A stretch of DNA of 64,000 nt from Isotricha intestinalis (Eukaryota; Ciliophora; Litostomatea; Vestibuliferida; Isotrichidae): positions 1 through 64,000 of the forward strand of contig JAJJLU010000004.1 of assembly GCA_023807065.1 (NCBI GenBank), in the 5' to 3' direction. Made by a program: the position numbers and the translations under genes. Below the pieces are notes generated by a model. The model searched no databases. It saw nothing but the letters and a program-made list of their open reading frames with translations, and was not told the origin of the DNA. Below are positions 19,897 through 31,600 of this stretch, in pieces (positions within the stretch are counted from its first letter, which is position 1; each line of letters opens with the position of its first letter).

Positions 19897-20712
19897 ATGA
19901 CTTCTTTTAGTCAACCAAAAAAAAGAACAGAAAGATTTTTTTCAATAGATTCAGGAGAAATAAATTTAAATATAAATAAAGATAATTTTAATATTGCAAA
20001 TAATAATAATTTTAAAATAGAAAATACAATTTGTTCTTTAATAGATTTAATAAGTGATAATGATTTAAATTTTTTTTATCAAGATAATAATACTTCAAAT
20101 TTTAAACATAATATAGATCAATTAAATTTAAAGTTTTATTTAGAAACTGAAAAAATTTTATCTTCAGAAGGAAATTATAATAATAATAATAAATTATTTT
20201 TAATTTTATTTAAACAAATAAATTTATATATCAAAGAAATTGAAAGATTAAATTCTATCTTAATTAATCAAGCAAAAGAACCAAATTTTTTAAAAAAAAA
20301 AATGGTTATTATTTCTCAAAAAAAAGATGATTTTGAAACTAAAGAATTATTAATTCAGACTTTAAAAAATTCTTTAAAATCACTTGAAAAAAAATTAAGT
20401 AAAGTTATTCAATCAGAAAATCTTTTAAAAGAACAAAATGAAAAATTAAAAAAAGAAATTATTCATTATAAAAATTTATATGAAAATTCAATGGGAATTT
20501 CGCTATTCTTCCTACTGGAAATTGAAGACCTGCACGTGATGATCTACTTTGAGCTTTTGCTCCTGTCTTACCTCTTCCTCCTTTTCCTTTTCCTGGCATT
20601 TTTTTTTATTTGTTTTTTTTTTTTTATTTTCACTCTTTTATACCTTTATTTATTGAGTTATCTTATTTTATTAAATTTGACCAATCATTTTTCAGATTTT
20701 TTTCCAAGTTAG
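19897..20712 (+). CDS. Chimeric gene: truncated paralogue of 55885 gene with new tail
   Basis: 271 codons. Residues 1 to about 202 (through ENSMGIS) are nearly identical to the N-terminus of the 461-residue protein at 55885: after residue 40 only about three substitutions and one Asn indel, while the DNA shows many more silent differences. At 20501/20502 similarity stops abruptly and the frame runs antisense through the 5' end of a histone H2A gene, giving a Leu/Phe-rich tail of about 68 residues that looks like one or two membrane helices and ends in TAG. The shared part has a conserved head and a coiled coil ([20 protein letters not shown]). The original family is unknown. It may be a truncated pseudogene or an expressed new fusion; silent-site bias suggests the head was under selection. 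Confidence 0.6.
   Translation: MTSFSQPKKRTERFFSIDSGEINLNINKDNFNIANNNNFKIENTICSLIDLISDNDLNFFYQDNNTSNFKHNIDQLNLKFYLETEKILSSEGNYNNNNKLFLILFKQINLYIKEIERLNSILINQAKEPNFLKKKMVIISQKKDDFETKELLIQTLKNSLKSLEKKLSKVIQSENLLKEQNEKLKKEIIHYKNLYENSMGISLFFLLEIEDLHVMIYFELLLLSYLFLLFLFLAFFFICFFFFIFTLLYLYLLSYLILLNLTNHFSDFFPS
20501..20599 (-). pseudogene. Histone H2A 5' fragment (33 codons)
   Basis: Reading the minus strand from the ATG at 20597-20599 gives [18 protein letters not shown] followed by [15 protein letters not shown], the unmistakable N-terminal tail and first helix of core histone H2A. It stops after 33 codons, exactly where homology of the plus-strand gene to its paralogue ends. A complete H2A has about 125-135 residues, so about three quarters is missing. 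The fragment is markedly GC-richer than its surroundings, with the codon choice of a highly expressed gene and no disabling change, so the break looks recent. No full H2A gene is in this window. Confidence 0.93.
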
Positions 20713-21202
20713 ATTTTTAGGTTATTTTTTAAATAAAAATAAATTTAAATCTTTTTTATAATTGGTTTTTTATTATTTGGTTGGAAAATTATTTTTTTTT
20801 AAAAATTTAAATATTATATATAAATAATATATTAATTTAATTATTTTAATTAAATTAAATACATTTCTTAACTTTCAAAAATAAATTATTTTGTCTTAAC
20901 CTCAATTTAATTATATAATATTATTATTAATGAAAAAAAGAGTTTTTAGTTTTATTAGTGATTATAAAAATAATATTTTAATCAACAAGATAAAATTACA
21001 AAAATTAGAAGAAGGAATTTTATTCAAAAAAATATCGAAGATTCGTTAAATATGATAGAAAAATAAAAAAATGAATTAGGATCTATAAAAATATAAATGT
21101 GGTAAAAAAATTAAATGAAACATTTATAAACATATATTATTTATATATTCTATTATTTAATTTAATTAATTATTTATTAGAAAAAAAATAATTGTTTTCA
21201 AT
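20713..21202. other. Intergenic; likely H2A upstream remnant
   Basis: 490 bp without a confident gene. The part nearest 20600 lies upstream of the H2A fragment and may be its former promoter. A 39-codon ORF at 20930-21049 (+, MKKRVFSFISDYKNN...) has Lys/Leu-rich coiled-coil composition but nothing to confirm it. The rest is AT-rich and should contain the promoter of the gene at 21203. Confidence 0.5.
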
Positions 21203-22474
21203 ATGTTAAGAAATATAAGAAGAAATAATACAGATAATTTATTATTTAGTCATTATAAATCACCCATTAAAAGAAATTTTCGAAGGGCAATTAAAAGATA
21301 TGACAATAATAATATAAATATCCAAAATAATGATAGAATAAATGATTCAATTTATTTTAATAATTCAAAAAACTCAAGAAATCATAATACTTCTCTTTCA
21401 GTAAAAAACACTTTTAATAATTCATTTTATAATTTAATATGTAAAAATTGTTATAATAAAAGAATAAATTTAAATGACATAAAAAATGATTTAGAAAAGC
21501 CTTCAAGAAAAGAACAATTAAGTTTAACTTTTAATGAAATTAATCCTTATTTTTTCAATGATAAAATAAATGGAATTCACAGAAATAATATAAATAATAA
21601 AGTAAAGCAAAGAGAAAATTTATCAAAGCAAGTAATAAATAGTTTAGAAGAATATAGAAAAAATAATCCTTCAAAAAAAGAAAATCTTCAATTTAAAAAT
21701 GAATTTTCAATAAATGAATTTTATGGAAATAATAATTTAAAAGATCCAAGGTATGAAATAGTGAAAAAAAAATATGATTTAAAAGAACAAATAATATCTC
21801 AACAAAAAAATATATATAATTATAATGAACCAAGAAAAGCAATTAAACAATATTATAATAAAACAATGTATGAAATTCCATTAATGGAACCTAAATATGA
21901 ATTATCAAAAGAATGTAAACAAAATTATATTAAAGAGTTAAAAAATCAAATAATTAATAAAGAAAATTGTGAAAAAAATGCTAAAAAAATTCAATTAAAT
22001 GCTGAAATTAAAGCAAATGAAGATTTTAATGAGTATTTAAATAAAAAAAATTATTCTGATTATTTAAATAAAATTGAACAAAGAAATAGATTAAGAGATT
22101 ATAATGATAAAATATTAAATTTAAAAAAAGAAAAAGAAGAAGAAGAAAAAATTAATAATAGAGATTATGAAAGAAAGTTAAATGAGAAAATAAATAAAGA
22201 AAAAGAAGAAGAATTTTATAATAATATGGTTAATAAAATTCAAAATATTAAACAAATGAATAATTGGTATAATGATGCTAAAAAAGAAAATGAAAAAAAA
22301 ATAAGAGAAGAAAAAGAAGAAAAAAATAAATGGAAAAATTATTCAGAAGAAATTGAAATTAAATGTCAACATGGAAATAATATATTTAAATGTGCAATTT
22401 GTAATAGAGTATTACCAAGAGATAAATTAATTAGAGTAAGGAACAATTTTATAAATAAAAATAATTATAATTAA
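21203..22474 (+). CDS. Coiled-coil protein with C-terminal Cys/His motif
   Basis: 423 residues. The N-terminal 120 are basic and Asn-rich with a CKNC pair. From about residue 135 the protein is charged and largely helical (KQVINSLEEYRKNN, LKEQIISQQKNIYN, long Glu/Lys runs at 310-380). It ends with KCQHGNNIFKCAICNRVLPR, a possible zinc-binding C-x-H-x7-C-x2-C motif. The layout resembles ciliate axonemal or basal-body coiled-coil proteins, but I cannot name a family. Start ATG at 21203 follows an A-rich leader. Confidence 0.72.
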   Translation: MLRNIRRNNTDNLLFSHYKSPIKRNFRRAIKRYDNNNINIQNNDRINDSIYFNNSKNSRNHNTSLSVKNTFNNSFYNLICKNCYNKRINLNDIKNDLEKPSRKEQLSLTFNEINPYFFNDKINGIHRNNINNKVKQRENLSKQVINSLEEYRKNNPSKKENLQFKNEFSINEFYGNNNLKDPRYEIVKKKYDLKEQIISQQKNIYNYNEPRKAIKQYYNKTMYEIPLMEPKYELSKECKQNYIKELKNQIINKENCEKNAKKIQLNAEIKANEDFNEYLNKKNYSDYLNKIEQRNRLRDYNDKILNLKKEKEEEEKINNRDYERKLNEKINKEKEEEFYNNMVNKIQNIKQMNNWYNDAKKENEKKIREEKEEKNKWKNYSEEIEIKCQHGNNIFKCAICNRVLPRDKLIRVRNNFINKNNYN

Positions 22475-22573
22475 AACAATAATTGAAAAATAAAATTTTA
22501 CTCAAATAAAAAAAATCTCATTAAAAAAATTTTGAAAAATTCAAAAAAAATAAAAAAAAGCTATTGAAAAACA

Positions 22574-23119
22574 TTATTTTTTCTTAAGTAAGACTCCAGC
22601 CATCCAATCTAATCCTTCTTTTAATCCTTGTCCAGTAGTAGCACTTGTTCCTTGAACAAGCCAAGATCTTCCTTTTAATTGTCCCATTTGCATTTTATCA
22701 GTAACATCATTAGGACTTAAAGCTCCATTTAAATCTTGTTTATTAGCCATTACTAAAACAGCACAATCTTTTAATTCTTCTTCAGCTAACATTTTTTTTA
22801 ATTCTTCAGCAGCATCTTCAATTCTATCTCTATCATTAGAATCAACAACAAAAATTAATCCATCTGTATTTTGATAGTAATGTTTCCATAATACTCTAAT
22901 TTTATCTTGTCCACCTACATCCCATACTGTAAAGTTTAATCCTTTGTAATCTAAGGTTTCTACGTTAAATCCTATTGTTGGAATTGTCTTAACTGTCTCA
23001 CCCATTTTTAATTGGTAGAGAATTGTTGTCTTTCCTGCTGCATCTAATCCTACCATTAAAATACGAACATCACGCTTTCCTAAAAGTTTTGTCCATAGCT
23101 TTGAAAGAAAGAATCCCAT
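22574..23119 (-). CDS. ARF1: ARF1-type small GTPase
   Basis: 181 residues, the standard ARF length. Gly2 of MGFFLSKLW is the myristoylation site and the N-terminal amphipathic helix follows. All nucleotide-binding motifs are intact: GLDAAGKTT (P-loop), PTIGFNVE (switch 1), [10 protein letters not shown] (switch 2), NKQDL, and the final TSATTGQGL. It should cycle between GDP and GTP on Golgi membranes and recruit COPI and clathrin adaptors. The close match to class I ARF is clear; orthology to human ARF1 versus ARF3/5 cannot be set by eye. The coding sequence is less AT-biased than most of the window, as expected for a highly expressed gene. It is divergent from AIP1, 303 bp between starts. 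Confidence 0.96.
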   Translation of the reverse strand: MGFFLSKLWTKLLGKRDVRILMVGLDAAGKTTILYQLKMGETVKTIPTIGFNVETLDYKGLNFTVWDVGGQDKIRVLWKHYYQNTDGLIFVVDSNDRDRIEDAAEELKKMLAEEELKDCAVLVMANKQDLNGALSPNDVTDKMQMGQLKGRSWLVQGTSATTGQGLKEGLDWMAGVLLKKK

Positions 23120-23422
23120 TTTTTCTTTGTTTTTTTATTTGTTTTTTTTTAAATGCATATGTGTTTTATATTAAGAATGATTTTCCTGCAAGGAAAATAA
23201 TTATTTTTTTTTAGATTATTAATTATTTTTGGATTTTTAAATTAATAAATAATAATTTTAAAAATTAAATATTTAAAAATTCTAATCGTCCAAATAAAAA
23301 TTAAAAAATTAAATAATAAAATAAATAGAAAATAATAAACAACAAAATAAAATAAAAACTTATTAATCAAAGAAAAAGATTAAAAAAAAACCGAAAAAAA
23401 AAAAAAAAAATCATTTAAAAAA
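23120..23422. other. Divergent promoter region, ARF1 / AIP1
   Basis: 303 bp between divergent starts. It includes a perfect 8-bp inverted repeat with a 3-nt loop, ATTTTCCT-GCA-AGGAAAAT, at 23180-23198, about 60 bp upstream of ARF1. A long A-run directly precedes the AIP1 ATG. No ORF. Confidence 0.5.
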
Positions 23423-25252
23423 ATGAACCCCTCCTTCACTCCTTCAAAAGTATACTCACCAAATCCCAAAACAACACGTTCCTTTGCCTCTCCCTTCATT
23501 TCATCTCCAGACGGTAAATGGTTAATGTACTCGATAAAAAAGACAGTAATCCTTAGAAGCTTAGATGACTTGTCATGTGCCAAAGCCTTCACAAAGCATT
23601 CAAACATGGTCACTGCAGTCGCCTTCCACCCTATGAACAAGTTAGCAGCTTCAGCTGACGAGAAGGGAATAATCTACATCTGGTACATCGATGACTGTAC
23701 TGACTCTAAAAAAATAGAAGATGTTTTCAGTGGAAAAATCAATGGATTAGAATTTTCACCTGATGGTGATAAATTACTTATTTATGGTCAAGGAAGTGGA
23801 ATTTTTGCAAAGTGTATTAATTGGGATATGAAAACTGAATGTGGTGAATTTTTCAATAATTCTAGAAGTGTTCTTTCAGGGAAATTTAATAAGAAAAGAC
23901 CTTTCAAAGTTTTATTAGGTGGAGAAGATATGTTTGTTAATTTATATGTTGGAGTACCATTTAAACAAACTCAAATGGTAAAAAAACATGATAATTTCAT
24001 TGCTTCTATTTCATTAAGTCCAAATGGTGAAAAATGGATTTCTACTGGTTTTGATAAAAAAATAATAACATATAATACTGATAATGCTGAAGTTATTGAT
24101 GAATTTGATTCAACCAAAATTGAAAATGGACATAAAATGACAATAATATCATCTTGTTTTTTAGATGATGATAAATTAATAACTGCTTCATTAGATAAAA
24201 CTGTTAAAATTTGGAGTTTAAGTGAAAAAAAAGTTTTATATACTTTAGTTCCTGAAGAAAAATTAGGTGTTCCAAATATGATGTGTGGTGTTGTTACTAA
24301 TGGAAAAGTTATTGTTGCAGTTACTTTAAATGGAAATATTAATGTTTGGAAATGTGATAATTTATCTGATAATAAATTACCTGATCAAGTTATTTTAGGT
24401 CATCAAGATTCTATTAATAAAATGATTTATAGTAAAGTAAATAAAGAAATTATTTCAGGTGATTTTACTGGAAAAATAGTTTTATTTAATGAAAATGGGA
24501 CTCAAAGACAAATTTTAAAACCAGATTTAAATAGGAAAGTTTCTTCATTATCATTATCAAATAAAGAAGATATATTATATGCTTCATATGGAAATGGATT
24601 AATTACTTCTTATAATATGAATAATTTAGAAGTTAAATTCGAATTAAAAGATATTTCAGAAGATCCAAAAACAGTATATCCAAGTAAAACAGATGATAAT
24701 ATTATATATGTTCTTTTCTATGATACAATATGTATAATTAATGATGGTAAAGTAGAAAAAAAAAATAAATTAAAAAATTATGAAGGAATGACAATGACAG
24801 TAAATGAAGAAGAAAAAGAAATATTAATAGGAGATAAAAAAGGTAAATTACATATATTAGATTATGATTTAAATGAAAAATCAAATAAAGAAATTCACTT
24901 TGGTGAATATTCAATAATGAAAATATCACCAAATAATAAATATATAGCTTCAGGAGATAATCAAAGAACTATTTTAGTATATGATGCTAAAAGTAAAGAA
25001 ATAATTTGTGATAGATTTGGATTTCATTCTGCAAAAATTTTTGATTTAGATTGGTCAAGTGATTCAAATTTTATTGTTTCTGGAAGTTTAGATGGTGCTG
25101 TTATGATTTGGAATTTAGAAAAAAAAAGTAGATTCAAATATTTTATTAATGTTGATGGAGACCAAATTAATGCTGTTTCATTTACTAATGAAGATAAAGA
25201 TGTTATATGTGCTGGAGGGGCTTGTGTTATTAATCAAATTAGTCTAAGTTAA
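23423..25252 (+). CDS. AIP1: Actin-interacting protein 1 (WDR1), WD40 double propeller
   Basis: 609 residues, matching the roughly 600-residue AIP1/WDR1 family of two seven-bladed propellers. It starts with the typical unfolded leader and SSPDGKWLMYSIKKTVILRSLDD, the N-terminal signature of the family; further blades include SADEKGIIYIW, SPDGDKLLIYGQG, SPNGEKWISTGFDKKIITYN, ASLDKTVKIWSL and SGSLDGAVMIWNL. AIP1 works with cofilin/ADF to disassemble actin filaments in the cytosol. The first 95 codons or so use C-ending codons freely (for example ttc, tcc, gcc, gac), while everything after about 23705 uses the AT-ending codons of the rest of the window; the switch is abrupt. Confidence 0.92.
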   Translation: MNPSFTPSKVYSPNPKTTRSFASPFISSPDGKWLMYSIKKTVILRSLDDLSCAKAFTKHSNMVTAVAFHPMNKLAASADEKGIIYIWYIDDCTDSKKIEDVFSGKINGLEFSPDGDKLLIYGQGSGIFAKCINWDMKTECGEFFNNSRSVLSGKFNKKRPFKVLLGGEDMFVNLYVGVPFKQTQMVKKHDNFIASISLSPNGEKWISTGFDKKIITYNTDNAEVIDEFDSTKIENGHKMTIISSCFLDDDKLITASLDKTVKIWSLSEKKVLYTLVPEEKLGVPNMMCGVVTNGKVIVAVTLNGNINVWKCDNLSDNKLPDQVILGHQDSINKMIYSKVNKEIISGDFTGKIVLFNENGTQRQILKPDLNRKVSSLSLSNKEDILYASYGNGLITSYNMNNLEVKFELKDISEDPKTVYPSKTDDNIIYVLFYDTICIINDGKVEKKNKLKNYEGMTMTVNEEEKEILIGDKKGKLHILDYDLNEKSNKEIHFGEYSIMKISPNNKYIASGDNQRTILVYDAKSKEIICDRFGFHSAKIFDLDWSSDSNFIVSGSLDGAVMIWNLEKKSRFKYFINVDGDQINAVSFTNEDKDVICAGGACVINQISLS

Positions 25253-25652
25253 ATTTTAAAAAAAATATTTAAGAAGAGTTTCATTTTTAAAGTTATTTAT
25301 TATTAAAATTATAAGAATTTTTGATTTTTTTGATTTTTTTGATTTTTTTGTTTTTTATTTTTATTTAGAAATTTAAATAACGAAAAATATAATATTTTTT
25401 ACTATATCTTATTGTGTTCCAATTTTTTCCAATAAAAAAATAATAAAATTGTTAAATCAAGATAAAGATATATTTTTTAATTGTGAATAAATAACATTAT
25501 TATTGATTGTTTTAAATAATGAATCAATTTCATTTTTGAAAAAAATAATACAAACATCAATATCAATGTTGTAAAAAAATAAAATATAAAAATTAACACT
25601 AAAATATTTTTTTTCATTTTTAAAAAAAATTAAATTTTAAATCAAAATTTAA
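25253..25652. other. Intergenic with short T-rich tandem repeat
   Basis: 400 bp between two plus-strand genes. Near 25320-25352 the octamer-like unit GATTTTTT is repeated about four times; otherwise AT-rich without ORF or RNA-like structure. The final part precedes the ATG of the large coiled-coil gene. Confidence 0.55.
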
Positions 25653-28600
25653 ATGAATTCCGTTCCTCATTCAAAATCAGCATTAAGAACATATACAACA
25701 ATAAAACTTCATAAAAGCATTCAATCAAATACTTCATTTTTAAATAATGATATAAATAGATATGAAGATTTAATAAAAAAAGCAAGAGCAACAATAAATA
25801 AATTTCAAAATAACAGTAAAAGTATATCAAAAGAAAAACAATTAAATACATCTCCTTTTTCAAACTTAGAAAGAAAAAGTTCAAATTATAGTTTAATTGT
25901 ATCTTCTCAAAGAGAAAGTAGAGATGATATTAAAACAGAATATTCAAATTTATCTAATTTTGGAATTGAAAATTATTATAAAAATTTAATTAATCAATTA
26001 AAAAGTGATTTAAATATTCAAAATGAAAAAATGAGAAATTTAGAAAATATAAATAAACAAAATGAAATTAATTTAAGTGATAATGAAAGAGAAAGAGGAA
26101 GATTAGAAGATAAAGTTAAAAATTTAGAAAAAAAATTAAATGAAACTAAAATTTTATATGAAGATTTAAAGGAAGAAAAAAAAAATTTAGAAAATAATTA
26201 TGAACAATTAAGATTTAATTATAAAAATGATTTAAAGAATAAAGAAGAAGAAGAAATATTATCTAAAGAAAATGAAATGATTAAAAGTGAATTAAATAAA
26301 TTTATTAAAGAAAATATTAATTTAAAAATTTCTGTTAAAAATTTAAAACAAGAAATTGGAAATGATTCTAATGAAGTTATTATTAATTTAAAAAAAGAAA
26401 TTGAAAAATTAAATTCTCAATTAGAAAGTAAAGAAGAAAAAATTAAAAAATTAGAAAAAGAAAATTTAAAAAAAAAAAGTGATTTAACAAATTTGAGTAA
26501 TGAAGATATAATGTTATTAGTTAATGAAGAAAAACAAAAATATAAAACATTAAAAGAAGAATATGATTTATTTAAAGAAGAAAATAAGTCAAATGAAAAT
26601 AAATGTTTAACTGAAAATAATTTATCAAATAATAATTTAATAGACAAAAATAAATATTATGAATTACAAAAAAATTATTCTAATTTACTTTTGGAAAATC
26701 AAGGATTAAAGAAAATAAAAGATGAATATCAAAATTTAATAAATGAAAATAATAAAATTCAAAAATTAAAAAATCAAAAAAATGAAAAAGAAAAAGAAAC
26801 AATACAAAAATTAAGAAATGAATATGATGATTTATTTAAAGAAAATATATCTTTAAAAGAATATAAAACAAAATATGAAAAAAATTTATTAGAAATAGAA
26901 AATTTAAAATTAAAAGAAAAAGAATATGAAGAAATAAAAAAAGAAAATTTAAATTTAAAAGAAATTGAAAAAAAAATAAATATTATTTCAAAAGAAAATG
27001 AAGAATTAATGAAAATAAACAAAGAAAATGAAAAAGAAAAAAATGAATTAATAGAATTAAAAAATAAATATGTTAAATTAAATGAAAATTATACTCAAGT
27101 TCAAAATAGTTTTAATGACTTAATAAAAGTAAATGAGAATTTAAAAGAAACTCAAACAAAGTTTAATGAAGTTTTAAAAGAAAATCAAAATTTAGAAAAA
27201 ATAAAAGAAAACTATAATATTATATTAAAAGAAAATGAAGAATTAAAAGAAATAAAATTAAATTATGAAAAATTAACAGAAGAAAATAATAAATTAAAAG
27301 AAAATTTTGATAATTATATAAAAGAAAATAATAAAGAAATTTTTGAAAATGAAAATAAAGAAATAAAAAAGAAATTAGAAGAACTAATAAAAGAAAATAA
27401 AAAAAAAAATGATAATATATTATCATTACAAAATTCATTAAATAAAATAGAAAAAGAGAAAATAAATATTCAACAAGAAAAAGAAAAATTAATAAAAGAT
27501 AAAGAAGAATATATGAATTTAAATTCAGAATTAAAAAATCAAAGTTTAAAACAATCAAAAAATTCACAAGAAATGATAAAAAAATGGGAAGAAAATTATT
27601 CTAATTTAAATAAAGAAAATGAATATTTAAAATCTAAACAAATAAATTATAATGATTTATTACAACAAGTTGAAAAATTAAAAAATATTGAAAAAGAAAA
27701 TTTAGAATTAATTAATGAAAAAGAAACTTATCAAAAATTAAGAGATGATTATATTTTATTAACAAAAGAAAAAGATAATTCTAATAAAAATTATATTCAA
27801 AAAATAAAAGATTTAAATGATTGTTTAAATAAAGAAAAAATTAAATGTGAACAATATTATAATAATAATAAAGAACTTAATATGGAAAAATTAAAATTAA
27901 AAGATATTGAGAATAAATATTTAGAATTAAATAAAGAAAATGAAAAATTAAAAGAATTTCAAAATAAATTTCTTACTTTAAGTTCTGAAAATGATGCTTT
28001 AAAATTAATTCAAGAAAAATATAATATTTTAAATCTAGATAATGATAATTTGAAGAATCAATTTCAAAAAATAAATAAAGAAAATATTCAATTAAAAGAA
28101 AATATTACTTTATTAAATAAAGATAAAACAATTAATGATGATAAAATAAATGAAATAAAAAAAATAAATAATAATCTTTTAAATGAAAATGAAAATTATA
28201 AAGAATATGAAAAAAAATATATTAATTTAAATAAAGAATATTTAGTTTTAAAACAAGATTTAGAAAATATTATAAATGAAAAAGTAGAAATTCAAAATAA
28301 TTTTAATTCTCATTTACAAAAAATAAATATTTTAAAAGACCAAATTAATAGATTAAAATCAGATAATGAAGAATTAAATAAATTAAAAGAAAAATATATT
28401 AATTTAATACAAGATTATAATAAATTAAAAGAAATTCAAGGGAAATATAATGCTTTAATAGTAGAAAATAATACAATAAAAGAATATCAAGATAAATTAA
28501 TTTCTGAAAATAATATTTTAAAAGATATTCAAGAAAAATTTAATAATTTAAATAGTGAAAATAATTCTTTAAAAGCAATTGAAGAACAATATAAACTTTT

Positions 28601-31600
28601 AATTAAAGAAAATTCTGAATTAAAAGAAAATATTGCTTCAAATATAAAAGAAATAAATAAATATAAAAAGAATTTAGAAATTTATAATCAAAATGTAAAT
28701 AATATAAAAGAAGAAAAAGAAAGTTTAAATAAAGAAATTATTTTATTAAATGAAAATAAAGATAAATTAATTGAAGAAAATAATATGTTAAAAAATTCAA
28801 TTTTGGATTTTCAAAAAGGAGAAAATTTATCAAAGGAAAATATTGAAAAAATAAATCAAGAAAATATAAAATTAAAAGAAAATAATGAGCAAATGAAAAA
28901 TGAAAATTCAAATTTAAAAATTAATATAAATTCTTTAAATCAAGAATTATCATTAATAAAAGAAAAACAAGATATTTTAATAGAAGAAAATTCACATTTA
29001 AATGATTATAAAGAAAAATATGAAAAAGAGCAAATATCATTTAAAGAAGAAGAAGAAAAAAATAAATTATTAAATCAACAAATAAATTCTTTAAAAGAAA
29101 TGAAAGAAAAAACATTATTTTTAGCAAAAGAAAGTAGTGAAAAATATAATTTATGTTTAAAAGATATTGAATCTCTTAAAATATATAGAGGAAAATTTAT
29201 TGAAATAAGTGCTGAATATAAAGGAATTAATGATAGATATAATAATTTAATTAAAGATAATGAAGAATTATTAGTTAAATATAAAAATTTAGTTAATGAA
29301 AATAATATTAATAAAGATAATTATGATATTATTTTTAGAGAATTAGAAAGTGTTAAAAATAATAATAAAAATTTATTATTAGAAAACAATGATTTTAAAG
29401 ATAAATATAATAAATTAAATGATGATTATTCTAAAATAATTCAAGATTTAAAAAAAATAAAAATTGAAAATGACTTATTTAAGAAAGAAAAAGAAGAATT
29501 AAATCAAGATTTAAATAATATAATAGAAAATAATAAAAAATTAAAAGAAAAAAATTTAATATTAGAAAATAATAATAAAGACTTACAAGAGCTTCTAGAA
29601 AATTTAGAATTAGAAAACAAAAAAAACCAAAAAGAAATAAATTTGAATAAAACTCAAAATGAAAAATTAGAAGTTTCAATTAATAAAAATCAAAAAGAAA
29701 ATATTGAATTACAATCAAAAATTAATAAACAAAATCAATTAATAGATAAATTAAATTTAGATATATTTCAAATAAAAAAAGATTCAGATAAATTAAAAGA
29801 CACAATAAAAAAACAACAAAGAGAAAATGAAAAGTTAAAGAAAAATTTAGATATTTTAATTGATGAAAAAAATAATGAAATTCAAGAAAAAAATGAAATT
29901 CAAAATGAATTATTATTATCAAAGGAATTTATTTCTAATAAAGAAAAAGAAATTGAAGAATTACAGTTTCAAATAAATAATTATGAAAAGGAAATAAGAG
30001 ATTTAAAAAAATCAATTGATAAATTAAATAAGGAAAAAGAAATAATAAATAATAATTTAACTTTATCAAAAAAAGAAAAAGAAAAATTTCAAAAAAATAT
30101 TTTATCATTAAGAGAAGAAAAAGCAGATTTATTAAGTAATATAGATAAAATAAATAATGAAAAAAATTCTTATTTAGATAAAATAAATTTATTAAATGAG
30201 TCAAAGCAAGAATTAGAAAATCATATTAAATTACTTAATAGTCAATTATCAAATAATAATAATGATAATAATAAAATTATTGAAGAATATAGTAATAAAT
30301 ACACTAAAATTCAAAGTGAAAATGAATTAATGAAAGAACAAATTTTAAATCATGAAAATGAAAAAGAAAAAATAAAAATAAATTTAGAAAAAATAAAAAA
30401 AGAAAATGAAAATAATATTCTTTTACTTAATGAAAAAAAAGAAGAATTAAAAGAAAAAAAAATGAATTTATTACTTAAAGAAAAAGAATTAGAAGAAATT
30501 AAAGAAATATTATCTGAAAAAGAAAATGAATTAGATAAAATGAATAATAATTTAATTAAAAAAGAAAAAGAAATAAATCAATTTATAAAAAAAGAAGAAG
30601 AATATAAAAATCTTTTAATTGAAAAAGAAAAAGAAAATGAAGAAATTTATGAAAATTTAAAAAAAGAAGGAGAAGAAAATGATGCTTTAGCAGAAGATTT
30701 AAATAATGCAAATGATGAAATTAATAAATTAAAAGAAATAATAAATGAATTTGAAGAACAAAATAAAAGAAATATTACTAATAAAAATAATAATTTTGTT
30801 AAAGAACAAAATATTTATTTTAATGATAATGAAAATCAAGAATTTAAAAACAATAATATAAACTTAAAAAATAATATTGAAGTAAAAGAAAAAGAAATTT
30901 TAAATTCGAAAAATAAATTTGAAAATAAAGAAAAAGAAAAAAATATAACATATTCAATAGAAAATAACCAATATATTCAAATTTTCCCAAATCATAAAAT
31001 TCAAAATCAAAAAATAATAAACCAAATAATTCCAATAGAAAAATTAACAATAATCCAATCAAATAATAATAACAATAACATTAATAATAACATTGATATA
31101 AATTTAGTAAAAAATTTAGAATTAGAATTAGCAAAATTAAAAGAACAAAATGAGGGATATAAAAAGCAAATAATAACTTTAAATAATATGGTAAAATCAT
31201 TTCGTTCAATAAGTGGTTTTTCTGTTGATGAAAATGAGGAAAAATCAAATGATGAAAAATTAAATTCATTAACAAAAGAAATAGAAAAATTAAATATTAC
31301 AATTAGTGAAGATAAAGAACAATTTGCAATTTTATTATCTCAAATTAATAATGAAAAATCAAATAGTAATAGATTAAAAGAAGAGAATAATAAATTATTA
31401 GAAGAAATAAATATTTTAAAAAATAATAAGGAAAGAAAATCTGCTCCAAATGAAGATTATCTTTTAAAAAAAACTTTTAATATTTTAAATGAAGAAAATT
31501 TAGCTTTAAAAGAGGAATTAGATAAAATTAAATTTGAAAGAGAAAGATTAAAAACAGAATCTTCAGAAGATAATAATTGTAATCATAATATTTATAATTA

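Noticed and set aside
20930..21049. 39-codon ORF with coiled-coil composition
   Set aside because: Too short and unsupported; kept only as a note in the spacer entry.
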